From positions 1-33,287 of the forward strand of contig JBNKWZ010000030.1 in assembly GCA_050300015.1 (NCBI GenBank): DNA of 33,287 bases, written 5' to 3'. Position 1 is the first letter of the stretch, and each line of letters begins with the position of its first letter. A program made the translations under genes and the position numbers. Source of the stretch: CAYZQH01 sp050300015 (GTDB lineage: Bacteria; Pseudomonadota; Gammaproteobacteria; Pseudomonadales; Cellvibrionaceae). The notes beneath the pieces are model-generated. The model ran no database searches and had not been told where the DNA came from. It was given only the letters and a program-made list of their open reading frames with translations. This document shows positions 7,136 through 15,556 of this stretch, piece after piece.

Positions 7136-8398
7136 ATGAATAGAAAACCAACGATAGCCATTTTTGGCACTTTTTTTCTGGCTGCGATGACGCTGACTGC
7201 CTGTGGTGGCGATACCACGATGGGGCAGTCTTCCAGTGGTGGAGCATCGTCCTCCTCCAGTACCTCGAGCACCTCAAGTAGTTCCAGCTCATCCAGCAGC
7301 TCGAGTTCATCCAGTAGCTCCAGTTCATCCAGCAGTTCAGGTACGCCGCTCGACGGCGCGGACTTGGTCTATGCGATCAACGCGGGGTCGACGAGCGCAG
7401 TTATGGTTGACGGTATCGAGTATCTGCCGGACAGATTCTCCACCGATGGCAACGTTAGCAATACCACGGACCCTATCGCCGAGACCTTGGGAGACCCGTT
7501 GTTTCAAACGGAGCGTTACGGCAATTTTCGATACGAAATACCGGTGACCAACAGTACTTATACGGTGGTGGTACAACTGGCGGAAATATTTCATCAAACC
7601 GAAGGCGCCCGAACTTTTAATGTCTTGATCGAAGATAACTCCTTGGCGACTGGGCTGGATCTTTACGGTGAAGTTGGCCACGATACCGCCCACACGCTCG
7701 TCAGCGAACCGGTCGTGGTGAACGATGGTCATTTGACGGTAGCTTTTGAGCCGTTAATGGATAATGCGACAGTTTCAGGGATTGCGATTTACTCAAGTGA
7801 CGGGGGCCAATTCGTTGAGCCGCCCGATCTCAGTGACGTCGCGGCCCCGCTTGACGCTCTTTATTTCGATGTGGCCTGCCCGGATGACACCAGCGCACCG
7901 CTTGCCACCGGCGCGACCTGTGGTCACCCGGGCTCGACGCAACGCATTACCCAAGACGTGATGTTAGGTGGTGACGCCTCGAAGACTTATAAAATCACGC
8001 TCCGTGTGCGCGGCATCTGGGAGCCGACCAATATCAGTGGTGGTCAATCGCCGGTCAACGGTCAGCCATTCACGATTGGGGGTGACGTCGCTGGCGGTAC
8101 TGGCGCCTCGAGTGATTCGGTCAACTATCAACAGTATTCGATAGCTGTCTCGGCACCGATGCAGATCTATTGGTTGAACAATTATCGCAGGACGGGTCAC
8201 GATATCTACAAGGAAGATTACCAGGCCGAGATTGTCGCGCGCGGCGGCGCCCAAATCACTGTAACCATGAATGACGGCAATGAACGACAGATTGCGAATT
8301 TTCCTGGCGAGCTTTTCAGCGATCTGCCGCCTTACGATAAAACTCCCAGTCTCGGTCAAACCCTGCGCTTGGATGTGATTGGCGTTGTAGAACAATAA
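7136..8398 (+). CDS. Poly-serine lipoprotein with malectin-like carbohydrate-binding domain
   Basis: This 420-residue exported lipoprotein has the lipobox LTAC (Cys23) and a Ser-rich linker at about 32-68. A malectin-like domain spans about 78-222, recognised by YAINAGS, QTERYGNFRYEIPV, VQLAEIFH, RTFNVLIE and the closing SGIAIYS. Malectin domains bind oligosaccharides. The C-terminal part (about 235-420) is beta-rich with Cys pairs and no motif I recognise; it could be a second binding domain or a catalytic fold. Poly-Ser linkers are typical of polysaccharide-degrading Cellvibrionales. A GGAG lies 12 bases before the ATG. It probably holds glycans at the cell surface. No glycosidase signature is visible. 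Confidence 0.85.
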   Translation: MNRKPTIAIFGTFFLAAMTLTACGGDTTMGQSSSGGASSSSSTSSTSSSSSSSSSSSSSSSSSSSSSSGTPLDGADLVYAINAGSTSAVMVDGIEYLPDRFSTDGNVSNTTDPIAETLGDPLFQTERYGNFRYEIPVTNSTYTVVVQLAEIFHQTEGARTFNVLIEDNSLATGLDLYGEVGHDTAHTLVSEPVVVNDGHLTVAFEPLMDNATVSGIAIYSSDGGQFVEPPDLSDVAAPLDALYFDVACPDDTSAPLATGATCGHPGSTQRITQDVMLGGDASKTYKITLRVRGIWEPTNISGGQSPVNGQPFTIGGDVAGGTGASSDSVNYQQYSIAVSAPMQIYWLNNYRRTGHDIYKEDYQAEIVARGGAQITVTMNDGNERQIANFPGELFSDLPPYDKTPSLGQTLRLDVIGVVEQ

Positions 8399-8765
8399 TG
8401 ACCCAGTGAACTGTGTTGTTGCCCTGCGGCCCGGTGGTGAGAGCGCCACTTCGCTGCGGGGGAGCAACGCCATAGCCAGTTCAGCTTTTTGGGGTATGCT
8501 GGGGTGCAATTCCGTTCGACTCGTGACCAAGCCCATAGCCATAAACAAGCAGTGATTACCCTTTTTATCTGGGCTTGATTAAGAGAACGTAGCGCTTTAA
8601 ATCGGTAGCTCAAGCATGAAAAGTGCGCACACACACCCTTCAAAAAACAAAATGGCATGATTCTCGATGCCGCCTTCCCGATAAGGTGTTATCCATTTGT
8701 AGATCTAGCGGCCTTCTGAGCCAAAGGTGCGATTGGCCTCACAGAAAGAAAAGGTGTGAAGCAGT
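8399..8765. other. Convergent intergenic region, nothing clear
   Basis: These 367 bases separate two converging genes. I see GC-rich, partly palindromic sequence near 8418-8470 but no hairpin followed by a T run, and no plausible small gene. Reading frames across it lack start signals. Confidence 0.4.
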
Positions 8766-10157
8766 TTATGGCGTTTTAGTAGGTGCCATTTGCTCCAGTA
8801 TCTGGCCAAATAGTGCCACCACGGCATCTTTTGCATCTACGCCTTCTGGTAAACCCGGTTGCACCATTTGTGAAATCAGATAAAGGCTGCGCTCCCCATC
8901 CACTAAATCCAATACCTGGCGAATAAATTCGTGATCCATCTGGCACTGAAACGCGATTTTAGGAATGGGTTGGTGATGCATAATCAGCCAATAAGGCGTC
9001 AACCATTCACGGGTTTGAGAGGGCGCTGGTACTTTTTGCGGCTGCGTTTTTTTACGCGTCGTAAAGGTCAGCACTTGTTCGTGGTGGTAGCGAGCGTTAA
9101 GCGGGGAAGCCATATGCGCCACTTCTGCCACATTGAAGTCCGGCACTTCAAAGCCTGCCATCTGCACAAACTCTAGAATTTCTTCAGCTGAATATTTCAA
9201 TTCAAAGCTCAGGTGGGGGGAATACAGTAATGGTCCCGTGTTTACCCATTGGCCGCCAGGCTTTAGCAGGTAGCCAATCACAGAGATTAGATCTTTTACA
9301 TCACCCCCGGTCACATCCAGTAGCCAAGACGTGACGATAGAATCCTGGCTTGCTTCGCGCAATGGCATATTCCAAACGTCTGCGCCGAGCGCGAACCAGC
9401 GCAGATGCGCTTGTTCGGGGTCTTCGGGTGGCTGCATCGTCCAGGCTTTGCTATAGGGAAAACCGATTTGCGGGTAGGTGTAAAGCTCTGGCAGCGTTAT
9501 GGGCTGCCGCTTGCGAATCAACGTGTGTGCCGAGGTCAGCAAAAAAGGGTTAATGTCGGAGGCAATCGTAAACTCGGGTTTTAATGTCTTGTGAAGGTCC
9601 CAACTTAAACGCCCCGCACCGGCCCCTAGTATTAACATGCGGCCCGGGTTCGGCGGCTGCCAAATGTCGAGCACACGCTTTAAATTGGCGTCATTGACGT
9701 GAGTGTCATAGTGCCGATTGGGTTCATGATCCCAAGCCCAGTCACGAAGTACGTGGTGGTAGTATTCGGTTGGGTTGTCCACGGCAGACTGCTCGAGGCG
9801 GGGGGCGAATTGACGGGTTAACCCCGCATTTTGTAACTGGTTAAGGATCGTGTCTAGACTGTCGCGCATGGCGGTGGTGGCCTGCTCTAAACGCTGGCGT
9901 GTCAACTCGGTAACATCATACCCTTGAAGGACATAGTCCATATGCTCCAAGGCTTCACGGCCTTGGCTTTCCATCATGGCCATTTGGTGTTGCCAAAGGT
10001 TTCTTTGCTCCAAACCTGTGGTAAACACGCAAGGGATGCCGGCCAGAGAAAAAAACGCCGAGTCACAGCCGGTGCATTGCAGGCCTTCTAGGTTGCTGGC
10101 GCAAACGGGGCATACCAGAACATCCTTGGGGAATAGTATTGGGGTTGGGGGGGGCAT
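8766..10157 (-). CDS. SAM-dependent methyltransferase, N2227/carnosine N-methyltransferase-like
   Basis: This 463-residue cytoplasmic enzyme opens with a zinc ribbon (C16-x2-C19 and C28-x2-C31). A helical region follows, then DWAWDHEPNRHYD (139-151), typical of the N2227 family. The SAM-binding motif I is LILGAGAGRL (175-184), followed by ASDINPF (199-205). A GGQWVNTGPLLY block (301-312) and YSAEEI match the family's C-terminal core. Residues about 375-463 form an extra domain with DGERSLYLI, resembling small helical domains attached to some methyltransferases. The family includes enzymes that methylate carnosine and related small molecules; the substrate here is unknown. It stands alone on the minus strand, with no strong Shine-Dalgarno. 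Confidence 0.85.
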   Translation of the reverse strand: MPPPTPILFPKDVLVCPVCASNLEGLQCTGCDSAFFSLAGIPCVFTTGLEQRNLWQHQMAMMESQGREALEHMDYVLQGYDVTELTRQRLEQATTAMRDSLDTILNQLQNAGLTRQFAPRLEQSAVDNPTEYYHHVLRDWAWDHEPNRHYDTHVNDANLKRVLDIWQPPNPGRMLILGAGAGRLSWDLHKTLKPEFTIASDINPFLLTSAHTLIRKRQPITLPELYTYPQIGFPYSKAWTMQPPEDPEQAHLRWFALGADVWNMPLREASQDSIVTSWLLDVTGGDVKDLISVIGYLLKPGGQWVNTGPLLYSPHLSFELKYSAEEILEFVQMAGFEVPDFNVAEVAHMASPLNARYHHEQVLTFTTRKKTQPQKVPAPSQTREWLTPYWLIMHHQPIPKIAFQCQMDHEFIRQVLDLVDGERSLYLISQMVQPGLPEGVDAKDAVVALFGQILEQMAPTKTP

Positions 10158-10248
10158 GAAAACTCGCTTAAATAGTGATGACTAGCATGCTGATGTATGG
10201 GGGGCATTGGGCTGCAGGGTTACTAAAACCTGCGCTGGCCAGCCACGA

Positions 10249-10365
10249 TCAGTTTTTATCAGGGTGATAGGTAAAAAAGGCGATGATAAACGAAATGACG
10301 TACACCCCAAAAAGCCCCGACCGCAAGATCAGCCGGAGCTTGTGGGGAGTAACCACCTCTGTCAT
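10249..10365 (-). CDS. Possible 38-residue single-pass membrane protein
   Basis: A short frame starts at ATG 10365 and ends at TGA 10249. A basic N-terminal segment (THKLRL-type, with HK, R and R) is followed by the strongly hydrophobic LFGVYVISFIIAFF and a short polar tail, YHPDKN. This is the layout of a small inner-membrane protein. It lies 32 bases downstream of the DUF1552 gene on the same strand, so it may belong to that transcript. No Shine-Dalgarno is visible, which weakens the call. Its function is unknown. Confidence 0.4.
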   Translation of the reverse strand: MTEVVTPHKLRLILRSGLFGVYVISFIIAFFTYHPDKN

Positions 10366-10385
10366 TTCAAGGTGCTTGTTGAACG

Positions 10386-10410
10386 TTTGGCCACCGCTTA
10401 GGTGGCTAAA
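10386..10410 (-). other. Hairpin spanning the DUF1552 stop codon
   Basis: TTTGGCCACC (10386-10395) pairs with GGTGGCTAAA (10401-10410) across a 5-base loop: ten pairs with one G-T. The loop contains the TAA of the DUF1552 gene. No T run follows on the minus strand, so it may be an RNA-stabilising or attenuating stem rather than a terminator. Confidence 0.45.
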
Positions 10411-11684
10411 CCCACATCGCCGCCGGTGGCCCCGTTTAAGCTTAACCCGGATGGGTCCACACCCAACCCTTTGGCCACTTCCGCGTGGAAGTCTCGAGAG
10501 GTTGAGGCAGTCCCTTTGGATGAAAAGCCGGATTGAAAACCGGGCATTTGCGTGGCCAAAACGAAGGGCGCATTTGTTGATGCATGAGACAAGCCGTTGC
10601 CAAAGCACGTTACTTGGCAGAATGCGGTACTCTCAATCAAGGGTTTACCACTGCTGTCGAGTTTTGTTGTGAGCTGTTTGATGAAGTAGGCAGGCACTTC
10701 AAATTTCGCACGCATCATGGGGTTCCAGACAGAGGCGCCGCCAGAGTGCGCCGCACTGTGACCATCAAACCCCTGGTAGGTCCAGCCAACACCATTGTGG
10801 TTGCCGATTTGCAGCACGCCCACTCGCGTTAAATCTGCTTGCAGTGCCGCGATCAATATATCGGCTTGCAGTTTGGCGTGCTCAATCATGCCGGCGTTGG
10901 TCGAGTCGTCATAGTTATTTGGGATGTTGGGCCGGTAGGCGTCGAGGTCAGGCGCTTCGGCATTGGCAAGGTCTTCAATGCGTTGTTCGATTTTCCCAAG
11001 CGCCGCGAAATGGGACTCCAAGCGCTCATATTCAGCAGCGCTCAGTTTGTTTTTGATGCGCTCGATGGCGTTTCTTTGCGCAGCAAAGGAGTTCATGTAG
11101 GTGTCATCGCTGCCGACTTCAGGGAGTGCCCCAAAATACTTGCTGAGTGCTCCGCGTGGGTCATTTTCCGGTAAGCCTGACTTGCTGATAATGGTGCCGC
11201 CGCCGGTCCCTTCGGCATTCGAACCTAAAAATATGGTGGAGTAGTAACTACGCGGGCCCAGAATTGGCCCCAGATCCATGTCAATCGTGTTGCGCGTGTA
11301 GTCGGCACCCAGTGCCTGGCGCGCACCGCCATGGCCGGCCACTTCAGTATCCACTGCGCGAAAGTGACTGATATTCGCAACATTGTAGCTAGAGGACCCA
11401 TAGTGAAAAAACGGGCCCGAAATGTTCGAAGCTGATGAGGGTTTCCAATCTTCCGGCGCGCCACTGTGAATGTAGCAGTAAATCACGCGTTTGGGGGTTT
11501 CTTGGGCATGCGCATAGCGCGCTGTCATTACTCCGCCCAATAGGCTCGAAAACTTTAGGGTGGAGCTCGCAATACCAGACTTACCCACCAGGTCTAAAAA
11601 CTGACGGCGGGATTTATGAACCTGTTTACGCTGAGATTCCGCAACTTTTTCGTTCGGCTTCTGAGTGTTATTCGGAAATTTCAT
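10398..11684 (-). CDS. Tat-exported DUF1552 protein
   Basis: This 428-residue protein has a twin-arginine signal near its start (SRRQFLDLVG), followed by a moderately hydrophobic stretch and AHA before the mature protein. The body matches DUF1552, for example RVIYCYIHSGAPEDW, HGGARQALG and IGNHNGVGWTYQGFDGHSAA. DUF1552 proteins are found almost always beside DUF1592-type di-heme proteins, as here. The Tat route implies export in a folded state, perhaps with a cofactor. I place the start at ATG 11684 because AGGT lies upstream and the Tat motif then falls in the usual place; an upstream in-frame start at 11729 gives a proline-rich leader. It begins 51 bases after the DUF1592 gene ends, so the two are probably one operon. 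Confidence 0.85.
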   Translation of the reverse strand: MKFPNNTQKPNEKVAESQRKQVHKSRRQFLDLVGKSGIASSTLKFSSLLGGVMTARYAHAQETPKRVIYCYIHSGAPEDWKPSSASNISGPFFHYGSSSYNVANISHFRAVDTEVAGHGGARQALGADYTRNTIDMDLGPILGPRSYYSTIFLGSNAEGTGGGTIISKSGLPENDPRGALSKYFGALPEVGSDDTYMNSFAAQRNAIERIKNKLSAAEYERLESHFAALGKIEQRIEDLANAEAPDLDAYRPNIPNNYDDSTNAGMIEHAKLQADILIAALQADLTRVGVLQIGNHNGVGWTYQGFDGHSAAHSGGASVWNPMMRAKFEVPAYFIKQLTTKLDSSGKPLIESTAFCQVTCFGNGLSHASTNAPFVLATQMPGFQSGFSSKGTASTSRDFHAEVAKGLGVDPSGLSLNGATGGDVGLAT

Positions 11685-11735
11685 CGTTAGTACCTGTTGC
11701 TGGTGAGGTGGTGGTCGTGGCCACCACAATCAATC

Positions 11736-14393
11736 TTATTTACGGAAACGAAATGCGTCAGACATCACAATGGCTTTCAGAACGTCGCGCGGGCTTTTTG
11801 AGGCAGAATAGGCGGTTTGTAGCTCGTTCTGAATACAGGCGAATTCGCCTTCTTGCGCGTCGCTGATGCCGTAGTATCCGGTTTCAGCTGGGTCGAGGAA
11901 TTCTTTGTTCAAAGTATAACCCAGAGCAAAGCGTGTTGATTTTTCAATCAAGCAAGCAGAGAGACCAGGCAAGTCCCTATCGACAATTTTTTTACCAAGG
12001 TCTTTGGCGCCAGAGAAGAACAAGCCATCGCCAGTCGCTTTGGCTGCATCAGCCTGAGGCCCAGACAGCGTTCCGACCGTATCGTAAGCATAAAGGTATC
12101 CACCCTCATTTACCTGTGTGATCGGAAGATCACTTTGCCCTTGAGGGACAGCCACGCCGTTAACAAATGTCAAACCGTCCTGAACCGTTTTGCCTCCGGC
12201 TTTGGGGCGTAACCGACCCACATGGTCGAAATCGTCTAACGCAAACAAAGGGTTGATGATGGCGTTGTGACAGGACACGCAAGAGGAGCCTGGAATGTTC
12301 GTTTGCAAATTGTACCAGTCGGTGGTGGTGATATCGCCGGCCTCTACCCGTGCTTTCACTTTCTCGGCCGCCGCTTCACGCTCGTCAGAATCTTCTAGGT
12401 TTAAGGGTAGCGGGATGGATTGACACAGTACATCCATACGGAAGTGTGCAGAGCGCTGAATGGGCGACGTGTAATCCATATGAGCGTTGTAGGCCATGTA
12501 GGCGCCCGAAGCGATGATGCCTCCGCGATCACTGCCACTGGTATCGACCATGCGGAAATCTCCGTGGCCGCTACCGCCGCCCGTCATACCGTAAAAGTCT
12601 GCCAACGTACTGTCCAAAAAGGTGAAGTCACCTGAGTACATGCTAGGGAAGTTACCGTTGTAGAACACGTGTGCATAGATTTCACGAATTTCTTGCATCA
12701 TGGATTCTCGAACCTCTTGCGTGAAGTCCGGATCGTTACGAGTTTTTTCCATAAGACCGTCGGTGCGGAACCACTTTCCGGCAAGGCGTTTCACTTGGGT
12801 GCGTCCGAGGGGGGAGTCGATCAAATCATTAATGTGCTGCTCCAGGCTGGCATCGTCCACCAGTTCGCCCGCTACAGCTGCGTCCAGTAAACTTTTGGAG
12901 GGACCAGAGCCCGTTAGCGCGAAGGAAAGCGCAGAGGCGTACTCATATGGGTCTAGTGCGTACGCGTTGGGGTCGGCCGCCTTCAGTTTTTCAACATCGT
13001 CTTGTACGGGCTCGGATGTGCCGAGAACACCAATGGAGATGGATGCGACTTCCAGTGGTGGCATTTGGTAATCGTTGTTCGCGGCATTGGCGTCATTGAG
13101 GAAGTACAAAGGCCCGTTGGGAACCTGGTCAAGCAGAATGTAATAGGTTCTGAAGCCGGTATGGTTGATGGTGAACTGCTGAATGACGCCGTCATCGCCA
13201 TAGCCGCCGCCGATGGTGAGAATAGGCCAGTTATCCATCGGGCTTTTTTGCCCCTTCACGCTAATGGCCACAAGGTCATTGCCTGTCCAGCTGTACGCGT
13301 TTGAGCCAGAGCTCTCGACGCTGAATCGATTGTAGCGGTCAATGCTCACATCAGAGAAGGTTGTTGGTGTGCCGTCAAAATCATACTGGGTGCCAGGGGC
13401 GACGACTGGGTTGGCCAGTAATTCGGATACTTTAGTGCCCACTTCTGAGCGATAAAGGAACTGCGGTGACATTAACACCGTGCGTAATGCCCACTTCAGA
13501 CCTTCTGTGGCGTCCGGTGCCTCTGTAAAAATTGTGGTGATTTCCGCTTGCTCAACGTCGCTTAGCGCGCGACGGTAAGCCACGTAAGCAAACTCCTTGA
13601 TGAAATCCGTGGAGCACTGGATGGGGTCCTCACAGGCAAAAGGTAAGGCGCCTGGTGTAGACATGGCCCAGTCGGTTAGTGCAATGGCATTCTCATAATA
13701 TGAGTTCAGGCGTGTTTCGTTGATCGCTTCACTGGTGTGATTGGGCAGCCGGGCAATTTCGTTATCGAGGCCCACTTTCGCCGGTGACGAATAGTCTTCA
13801 GGCAACGGCAGGTTGAATAACTGACTCAACGAGTTGTGGTATTCGTAGGAGGTCAAGATGGCAAAGCTTCGGCGGCCGTAGTGCAGCGCATTGGGGGTGG
13901 CACAGCTTGCGGCGACTTGCCCTGGGCCCGTTAGGCCGTCTTTAAGTGACCACAGGTATGCGGCAGTGTCTTGGCTGCACTGGGCATCACAGTCGCCCAG
14001 TGCGCCCATACTAGTGTCGATAAAGGCCGCGAGACTTGTCAAGGTGCTGGCGTTGTAATCGGGATAAGATGGAGAAATGGGAGTGCCCAAGTCGTCTGGG
14101 TCTACCTGGCCGATACCGCCCACATCACCAGAGTCGCCACCCACACCAAAAAAGCCGTCGCCATTAGTGTCTTTATGGCATTGACTACATTTGCTGGCAA
14201 ATAGCGTAGCACCTCGTGTGGCGTTACCGGTGAAGCCTGGCTCACCGGAGGAGCTTGAGCTGCTTGAGGAGCTGGAACTTGAAGTACTGCTGCTCGAAGA
14301 GCTCGAAGAGGAACTGCTGGAGGTGGTGTCATCAGTGCCTCCGCAGGCCGCCAAAAGTGAGGCCAGCACTCCGATTACAATTAGCTTTTGCAT
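11736..14393 (-). CDS. Di-heme DUF1587/1595/1592/1588/1585 lipoprotein with inserted sugar-binding-like domain
   Basis: This lipoprotein of about 885 residues has the lipobox LLAAC (Cys17) and a long poly-Ser linker (about 25-50). A cytochrome-c-like domain follows with CSQCH (about 70-74). Then come DUF1587/DUF1595-like segments (about 170-300) and the start of DUF1592 (LMSPQFLYRSE, about 308-318). A segment of roughly 150 residues (about 335-460) interrupts DUF1592, which resumes at LDPYEYASALSFALTG. The insert is beta-rich and resembles calcium-dependent xylan-binding modules. DUF1588 carries a second heme motif, CVSCH (about 705-709), and DUF1585 ends the protein with SDAFRFRK. AGGA sits ten bases before the chosen ATG. 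The family's role is unsettled; electron transfer at the envelope is likely. Confidence 0.85.
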   Translation of the reverse strand: MQKLIVIGVLASLLAACGGTDDTTSSSSSSSSSSSSTSSSSSSSSSSSSGEPGFTGNATRGATLFASKCSQCHKDTNGDGFFGVGGDSGDVGGIGQVDPDDLGTPISPSYPDYNASTLTSLAAFIDTSMGALGDCDAQCSQDTAAYLWSLKDGLTGPGQVAASCATPNALHYGRRSFAILTSYEYHNSLSQLFNLPLPEDYSSPAKVGLDNEIARLPNHTSEAINETRLNSYYENAIALTDWAMSTPGALPFACEDPIQCSTDFIKEFAYVAYRRALSDVEQAEITTIFTEAPDATEGLKWALRTVLMSPQFLYRSEVGTKVSELLANPVVAPGTQYDFDGTPTTFSDVSIDRYNRFSVESSGSNAYSWTGNDLVAISVKGQKSPMDNWPILTIGGGYGDDGVIQQFTINHTGFRTYYILLDQVPNGPLYFLNDANAANNDYQMPPLEVASISIGVLGTSEPVQDDVEKLKAADPNAYALDPYEYASALSFALTGSGPSKSLLDAAVAGELVDDASLEQHINDLIDSPLGRTQVKRLAGKWFRTDGLMEKTRNDPDFTQEVRESMMQEIREIYAHVFYNGNFPSMYSGDFTFLDSTLADFYGMTGGGSGHGDFRMVDTSGSDRGGIIASGAYMAYNAHMDYTSPIQRSAHFRMDVLCQSIPLPLNLEDSDEREAAAEKVKARVEAGDITTTDWYNLQTNIPGSSCVSCHNAIINPLFALDDFDHVGRLRPKAGGKTVQDGLTFVNGVAVPQGQSDLPITQVNEGGYLYAYDTVGTLSGPQADAAKATGDGLFFSGAKDLGKKIVDRDLPGLSACLIEKSTRFALGYTLNKEFLDPAETGYYGISDAQEGEFACIQNELQTAYSASKSPRDVLKAIVMSDAFRFRK

Positions 14394-14838
14394 TGTTGGT
14401 CCTAAACTCTGAGTGGATACCATAAAACGAATGTTTGATCGGGTACAAACTTACCACAGGTTATCGTCCGATAAACGTAGCAACGGGATTTCCTGGAGCC
14501 CAAATTTTTGTGTCTGTGACCGAGTTTGCAGCAGGCGTGCGCACCTCGCGCGAGACGCTGCGTTTGTTCAATCTTTTTATACCATTTGTTAAGTATCAAA
14601 AAATTGATTAGCCTCAAATGGTTGTAGAAAATACGCAATTTTACGTATTGACTAGAGTGTTGTGCGCTTGACTTGTCTGGCGCGTCAAAAAACGGGTTTT
14701 TGAGTGGTCGCCAACTGATTAATCTGGCGGGCGTCAAGGGTTTGGCTGCGAAGCGATTCAAATCGTATTGGATGCTAAAAAATGGTTTATCCCAAGTTTT
14801 AAAAATTAGCCTTAGTCTTAGTAGGTCTTTGAGGTGTG

Positions 14839-14914
14839 CGCTAAATAAGGTTGATTAAAACTAACGATAAACTGCGCCAAAAAATCCACGCCAAATGAGA
14901 TTGATTGAAACTAA
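14839..14914. repeat. 26-base direct repeat pair
   Basis: Two copies of a 26-base unit (14839-14864 and 14889-14914), both ending TTGATT-A/G-AAACTAA, differ at about four positions and are spaced 50 bases apart. They lie about 450-520 bases upstream of the DUF1592 gene start. Regulatory or simple-duplication origin cannot be told apart. Confidence 0.4.
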
Positions 14915-14976
14915 AAAAAGGAGGAATGTTGTGCTTCCGAGCAGGGGCAATATTCAAAAACCTTTATTGGCTTTGG

Positions 14977-15165
14977 GGTGCGTCTAAAAATGCACTGTTT
15001 TCGCGATAGCGGCGTCCGCTCCGTTTTTGAATTTTTATTTTCCTGGTGTAACCTGCGGTTTTCGGCAACGGCTTCGTGCGCTGCTCTACCTCCTGCGTCT
15101 ATGTCGTCGTCCGGGTGGTGCTCTCTGGTGTTTACGAAAAAAATTCTATTTTTGGGGGTTCTTTA
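14977..15165. repeat. Dispersed intergenic repeat A, copy 1
   Basis: It shares three ordered blocks with 29773-29990 in the same orientation. A left block (14977-15023) has GGTGC-TCTAAAA-TGCAC and CGATAGCGGCG. A middle block (15046-15085) has GTGTAA-CTGCGGTT and TCGGCAACGGCT. A right block (about 15133-15161) starts ACGAAA-AA. Between the first two blocks the copies differ: 22 bases here against about 90 in copy 2. Confidence 0.55.
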
Positions 15166-15356
15166 CGGTGTGCGTCACAAAATTCTCGCTTGTGTAAGTA
15201 AGGCGAACCAAACCCTAGGTGGCATACTTAAGTGAGCGCCGTTGACGTGTGGGCGGCTGATGAATATTTCGCTTAAAGGCGGCCTCCTAACGTTTTATGT
15301 GCTCGGCATGCAAGCCAAACGAAAGCCCCGTTCAATACATGGCTTTTGGTTTTTGA

Positions 15357-15536
15357 GGCGCGTCTATTAACCTGGGAATAAAATAGATTTCCTGTCTGTT
15401 TTATTACGCGCCCTAAAAAGTTTGACGCTGACGTATGAATCATCTTGTATTTTAAGGGCGTTTATTTGCATCCCGGCCAATAATGGAGCATCCAAGCCCC
15501 ATCTATTAACCCGCCAATCATTTCTGTGGGGTTAAT
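15357..15536. repeat. Composite palindromic element, copy 2
   Basis: An AT-rich stem, AATAAAATAGA (15377-15387) with TCTGTTTTATT (15395-15405), has one T-G wobble and the loop TTTCCTG. It is preceded by TTAACCTGGG, and the whole is enclosed by GGCGCGT (15357-15363) and ACGCGCC (15406-15412). A second hairpin, ATTAACCC (15505-15512) with GGGTTAAT (15529-15536), follows. The order (TTAACC-GG, AT stem with a TCCT loop, CGCGC, ATTAACCC/GGGTTAAT) matches 4931-5020 although the stem bases differ. Confidence 0.55.
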
Positions 15537-15556
15537 CGGTATAGTAATGGGTGGGT

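Larger units (their letters stand above)
14394..15556. other. 1.2 kb gene-free region rich in repeats
   Basis: No convincing gene occurs between the DUF1592 gene start and the end of the next minus-strand gene. The region holds a hairpin TCAAAAA-ACGGG-TTTTTGA (14685-14703), a 26-base direct repeat pair (14839-14914), repeat A copy 1 (14977-15165) and a composite palindromic element (15357-15536). A very good ribosome-binding sequence (AAGGAGG near 14919) precedes only an 18- or 27-codon frame that runs into the repeat, so it may mark a decayed gene. Confidence 0.5.

Noticed and set aside
7230..7345. Low-complexity serine codon run as a DNA repeat or CRISPR-like array
   Set aside because: It is a coding poly-serine linker; the same holds at about 14246-14322 on the minus strand.
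10839..11174. Frames of 70-111 codons opposite the DUF1552 gene
   Set aside because: They lie wholly inside a well-supported gene on the other strand.
14919..15007. Good AAGGAGG followed by a short frame (18 or 27 codons)
   Set aside because: Too short, runs into repeat A, no family; mentioned only as a possible gene remnant.
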